Below are positions 61,271 to 64,000 of a stretch of DNA of 64,000 nt, piece by piece (the stretch's first letter is position 1; each line of letters begins with the position of its first letter). A program made the position numbers and the translations under genes. Under the pieces are notes generated by a model. The model saw nothing but the letters and a program-made list of their open reading frames with translations, searched no databases and had not been told where the DNA came from. Origin of the DNA: Corticium candelabrum (lineage: Eukaryota; Porifera; Homoscleromorpha; Homosclerophorida; Plakinidae); the NCBI RefSeq assembly GCF_963422355.1, contig NC_085095.1:5303827-5367826 (forward strand), written 5' to 3'.

Positions 61271-61797
61271 TGAATGATGGAGGCCACCTGATTGTGTTGA
61301 TCAGTGTAGTCCGTCGGTGCCAAAGCACTACAGCCTGCCACAATGTGGTCGACTGTTTCCAGGCCTACACTGCACATGCGGCAAGTAGGACTGACATCAC
61401 GATGTAGAATCTTGCGTTTATAGTACCGAGTCCGAAGAGCTTGGTCTTGAGCAGCAACAACCAGTCCCTCAGTTGCAGCAGGAAGATTCGCTGCCTTTAG
61501 CCATCCGTAGGTCTCTTTCATGTCCACAGGCGGTTGCTCAGTGAGACGACGATACTGCCCGTGCATAGGCTTCCCGCTCCAGGACCGCACACGAAGAGAA
61601 CTGCAACACGTACGGTAATGTCTCGCATCTGTTTCGGGTGCTTGCTCGAAGCCACCTTCAACCGAGATGGATGCATTCCTGTGTAAGCTCTGCGACTTGT
61701 CGTCCGAAGCAAGACTCCTCCGCAGCTGTGCAGTAAACCGACAAGCCATGTGCTTGATCGAGTGTGAAGATTTTCCAGAGTCACACTCCCGTATCAT
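61271..61797 (-). pseudogene. LINE ORF2 C-terminal tail, inverted
   Basis: The minus-strand frame contains YKRKILHRDVSPTCRMCSVG followed by LETVDHIVAGCSALA, the zf-RVT type cysteine/histidine motif found after the RT domain of many LINEs (R2-like annotation). It points opposite to the neighbouring LINE, so it is either another insertion or an inversion. Confidence 0.65.
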
Positions 61798-61867
61798 CTG
61801 TATGAAAGAATATTACTGTTACCTTGCTGAAGGGCAGAACTGTCAGCAAGGTAACAGTTCCACAGTA

Positions 61868-62620
61868 AGTGGATATCAACGACCACCAGGAAAGCACTGG
61901 GCGTCATCGTCAACGGACCGTTCGCCAGACCACAGAAACTCCCCAACGACTGAAACGAGTCATAGTCTCATGGATAAAGCTAGAGAAACATGAGAAAGAA
62001 AGACAGACAAGTTTCACAATTTACTGTCGTCACTGGGGTTTGAACCCCCAAACCATGGAGTGGTAGCCATTGTCGCTAACCACTAAGCCACGGCGGTGAC
62101 TATTATGTGTCGTTATGCCCCTTATTATTATGTGTCGTTATGCCCCTCCATAATGGGCAAGTGGGGTCTTTGCCCCCATCTGGGCGCCCACCAACCCGGC
62201 AGGTGAGCCCAGCGGGGTACATGTTTCCGTGTAGTCCATACGGCGATCAATGACTAGCCAATTCGATATAGATTGCAGGCATTACGGTGACCGCGTACTC
62301 GATACAGCACGCCTAGTGGATATCAACGACCACCACGAAAGCACTGAACGTCATCGTCAACGGACCGTTCGCCAGACCACAGAAACTCCCCAACGACTGA
62401 AACGAGTCATAGTCTCATGGATAAAGCTAGAGAAACATGAGAAAGAAAGACAGACAAGTTTATTATGTGTCGTTATGCCCCTCCATAATGGGCAAGTGGG
62501 GTCTTTACCCCCATCTGGGCGCCCACCAACCCGGCAGGTGAGCCCAGCGGGGTACATGTTTCCGTGTAGTCCATACGGCGATCAATGACTAGCCAATTCG
62601 ATATAGATTGCAGGCATTAC
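61868..62620. repeat. Duplicated repeat block with tRNA-like insert
   Basis: Block 61868-62011 recurs at 62319-62461 and block about 62116-62275 recurs at 62461-62620, both nearly identical and in the same order. The first copy contains about 90 extra bases (62012-62101) with a tRNA-like sequence on the minus strand (box A TGGCTTAGTGG, box B GGTTCAAACCC). The tRNA-like fold has an imperfect acceptor stem and no clean anticodon loop, so it is more likely a SINE head than a tRNA gene. Confidence 0.7.
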
Positions 62621-62626
62621 TATTAC

Positions 62627-62664
<38 letters not shown>
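62621..62664. repeat. (TTA)n microsatellite
   Basis: A trinucleotide ATT run directly after the second copy of the duplicated block. Confidence 0.97.
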
Positions 62665-62665
<1 letters not shown>

Positions 62666-63398
62666 GTGGGAGAGGCTAACTCTAATTAATTAGTGCCACT
62701 TATTTCTTCAGCATTTGTCTTTGCAAATTCAAAATCTTTTAAGTTTTTTGCAGGTAACTGTTTGAATGCCTTTGACACTCATTACTTAATTGTTTCTATT
62801 ACAAGTAATTTTTGAATTATTACAAGATTATTTGAAATTATTTGAATTTTTGAAGAAAAAGGTACATTTTCTATTTCAGTTTCATTTTCTCTGCCTACGT
62901 ACATTTTCTTTTGTCTGACTTGACACTTTAATTCATTTACCGTGTTAACACATTTCTGTGCTAGCTAATATTCATTTCTAATTATAACCTAGGGATTTCC
63001 ATTCGATCAGCATCAATTATGGTAAACACTTCCATCAAATCGAATGCTGCATGGTTGAAGGTATAGAAATCTGAAAACTTTTGTACTTCACTTTTGCCGT
63101 AAGCTCTCATTAGCTTTGCATCTTTTCTAATTAATATTGATCACGTGAGTAAATTGCTGCGCATGGGAAATTCCACGGGGACTCTTGTAGCGTTGGTGTG
63201 TATGCGTTGGAGTACATTGTAGTACAGCACTAGAGAAAGGTTGGCTGTGATGTCGTAACTGTTGGGTATCTGATGCTTTTCGTTGATTTCGTTGGCAGTA
63301 GTGGTTGGTGCATGCGTAGCTCAGCAGTAGCCTACCTTCTTCGTTTGTGACTTTGTTGTGTGGTAGGGTGTTATTGTTTGTTTGTTTGTGGTGTAGAA
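62665..63398. other. AT-rich intergenic, upstream of ankyrin gene
   Basis: No open frame or element was seen. The last part is the presumed promoter and 5' UTR of the ankyrin gene. Confidence 0.45.
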
Positions 63399-64000
63399 AT
63401 GAAGAAAGAATTGTTTAGTGCGGTGGAGAGAGGTGATATTCAGTCAGTAACGCGTCTTTTGGAGATGGGAGGTGATGTCAATATGCGTGATGACCGTGGG
63501 GTGCGTGTTGTGAGATATAATCATGTGTGTGTATTCGATGTTGAAATGAATTGCACGATAGAATTTCACTCTTCTGATGCAAGCTTGTGAGAGCAATAAC
63601 AAAGACATTGTTGATTTGCTGCTTTCTAAATCAGCAGATGTTAATGAAACTAGTGGCTTCGTGAGTTGATTGAGTGTGTCAAACTGTGATTTTTGTTATA
63701 AGGTGATAGATATCCACTTGATGCAACAATATAATCAACAATCAACGTTTTGGGTTCTTGGTCGTAAAGAGGCAGCAGAATTGACTTCGGACTGGCTGAT
63801 AGCAGCCATTGCATGCAGAGATGAATAATTTCGGTTTTATTTTATTAAACTTGAACTGTTGGAGAATATTTTTATAGTAGTTATTGTCTTATCAGATCGT
63901 CTCCACTTTTCTAGTTTTACTAGCATGATAATAATACATTTGTGTGTGTGTGCAGTGGAGACAGACAGCTCTGATGATAGCAGCATGGATTGGATCTGAT
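63399..64000 (+). CDS. Ankyrin-repeat protein gene, 5' part (runs off the window)
   Basis: Exons: 63399-63500 (ATG; ELFSAVERGDIQSVTRLLEMGGDVN), 63562-63660 (TLLMQACESNNKDIVDLLLSKSADVN) and 63956 onward (TALMIAAWIGSD). All junctions are phase 0 with GT donors (GTGCGT, GTGAGT) and AG acceptors. The pattern is a canonical series of roughly 33-residue ankyrin repeats, which mediate protein binding, and the first repeat starts right after the initiator. The remainder of the protein, and so its family, is outside the window. Confidence 0.85.

Noticed and set aside
62025..62098. tRNA gene on the minus strand
   Set aside because: The A and B boxes are good, but the acceptor stem has a mismatch, no clean seven-base anticodon loop could be drawn, and it lies inside a dispersed repeat; a SINE head is more likely.

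Overview
The window is eukaryotic and animal. Its genes are cut into short exons by GT-AG introns. It is crowded with (CA/GT)n microsatellites and carries several transposon superfamilies: Ty3/gypsy, RLE and APE LINEs, hAT, pogo-like and other MITEs, and tRNA-derived SINEs. The gene families present (KLC-like TPR, Roc-COR-Death, a pentameric ligand-gated channel, AVL9, ankyrin, collagen remnants) fit a marine invertebrate. A sponge is my best guess, but that is inference.

Layout. 1-4.4 kb is non-coding, with a (GT)n tract, a long foldback inverted repeat (about 3.01-3.66 kb) and a CAA-rich repeat. 4.4-8.8 kb (minus) is a decayed ubiquitin-like/Roc/COR/Death gene with a decayed TPR exon upstream. 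9.4-26.0 kb (minus) is a complete 17-exon AVL9 (DENN-family) gene whose splice phases all agree (468 codons plus stop). Its introns hold two SINEs, a pogo-type MITE, long (CA)n tracts and, in intron 3, two divergent RLE non-LTR retrotransposons head to head inside one (GACA)n tract. 28.0-36.3 kb (minus) is a TPR gene. Its 3' end is a second copy of the 4.4-8.8 kb segment that has lost the whole Roc-COR part in a roughly 2.5 kb deletion. 36.7-41.4 kb is a Ty3/gypsy element with 239-bp LTRs that look identical. 42.3-42.6 kb holds a decayed collagen-like stretch. 42.77-47.28 kb is a hAT-type transposon with one intact 1157-codon ORF fusing an OTU protease-like domain to a hAT transposase. 47.6-48.65 kb is a kinase-like fragment split by a 0.87-kb TIR element. 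48.7-49.4 kb is an orphan gypsy gag. 50.5-52.66 kb (minus) is a pentameric ligand-gated channel without the two Cys-loop cysteines. 53.5-61.3 kb is a three-layer nest: a LINE, split by a long-inverted-repeat transposon, itself split by a gypsy element with 104-bp LTRs and one intact 1397-codon ORF. 61.3-62.6 kb holds an inverted LINE tail and a duplicated repeat with a tRNA-like head. From 63.4 kb to the right edge an ankyrin-repeat gene begins.

Host genes likely to be functional are AVL9, the channel and the ankyrin gene. The TPR and Roc-COR genes look broken in complementary ways. The most novel signals are the repeated association of RLE retrotransposons with (GACA)n microsatellites and the OTU-hAT fusion. 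Several frameshifts sit in or beside homopolymers, so assembly error must be excluded before calling pseudogenes.
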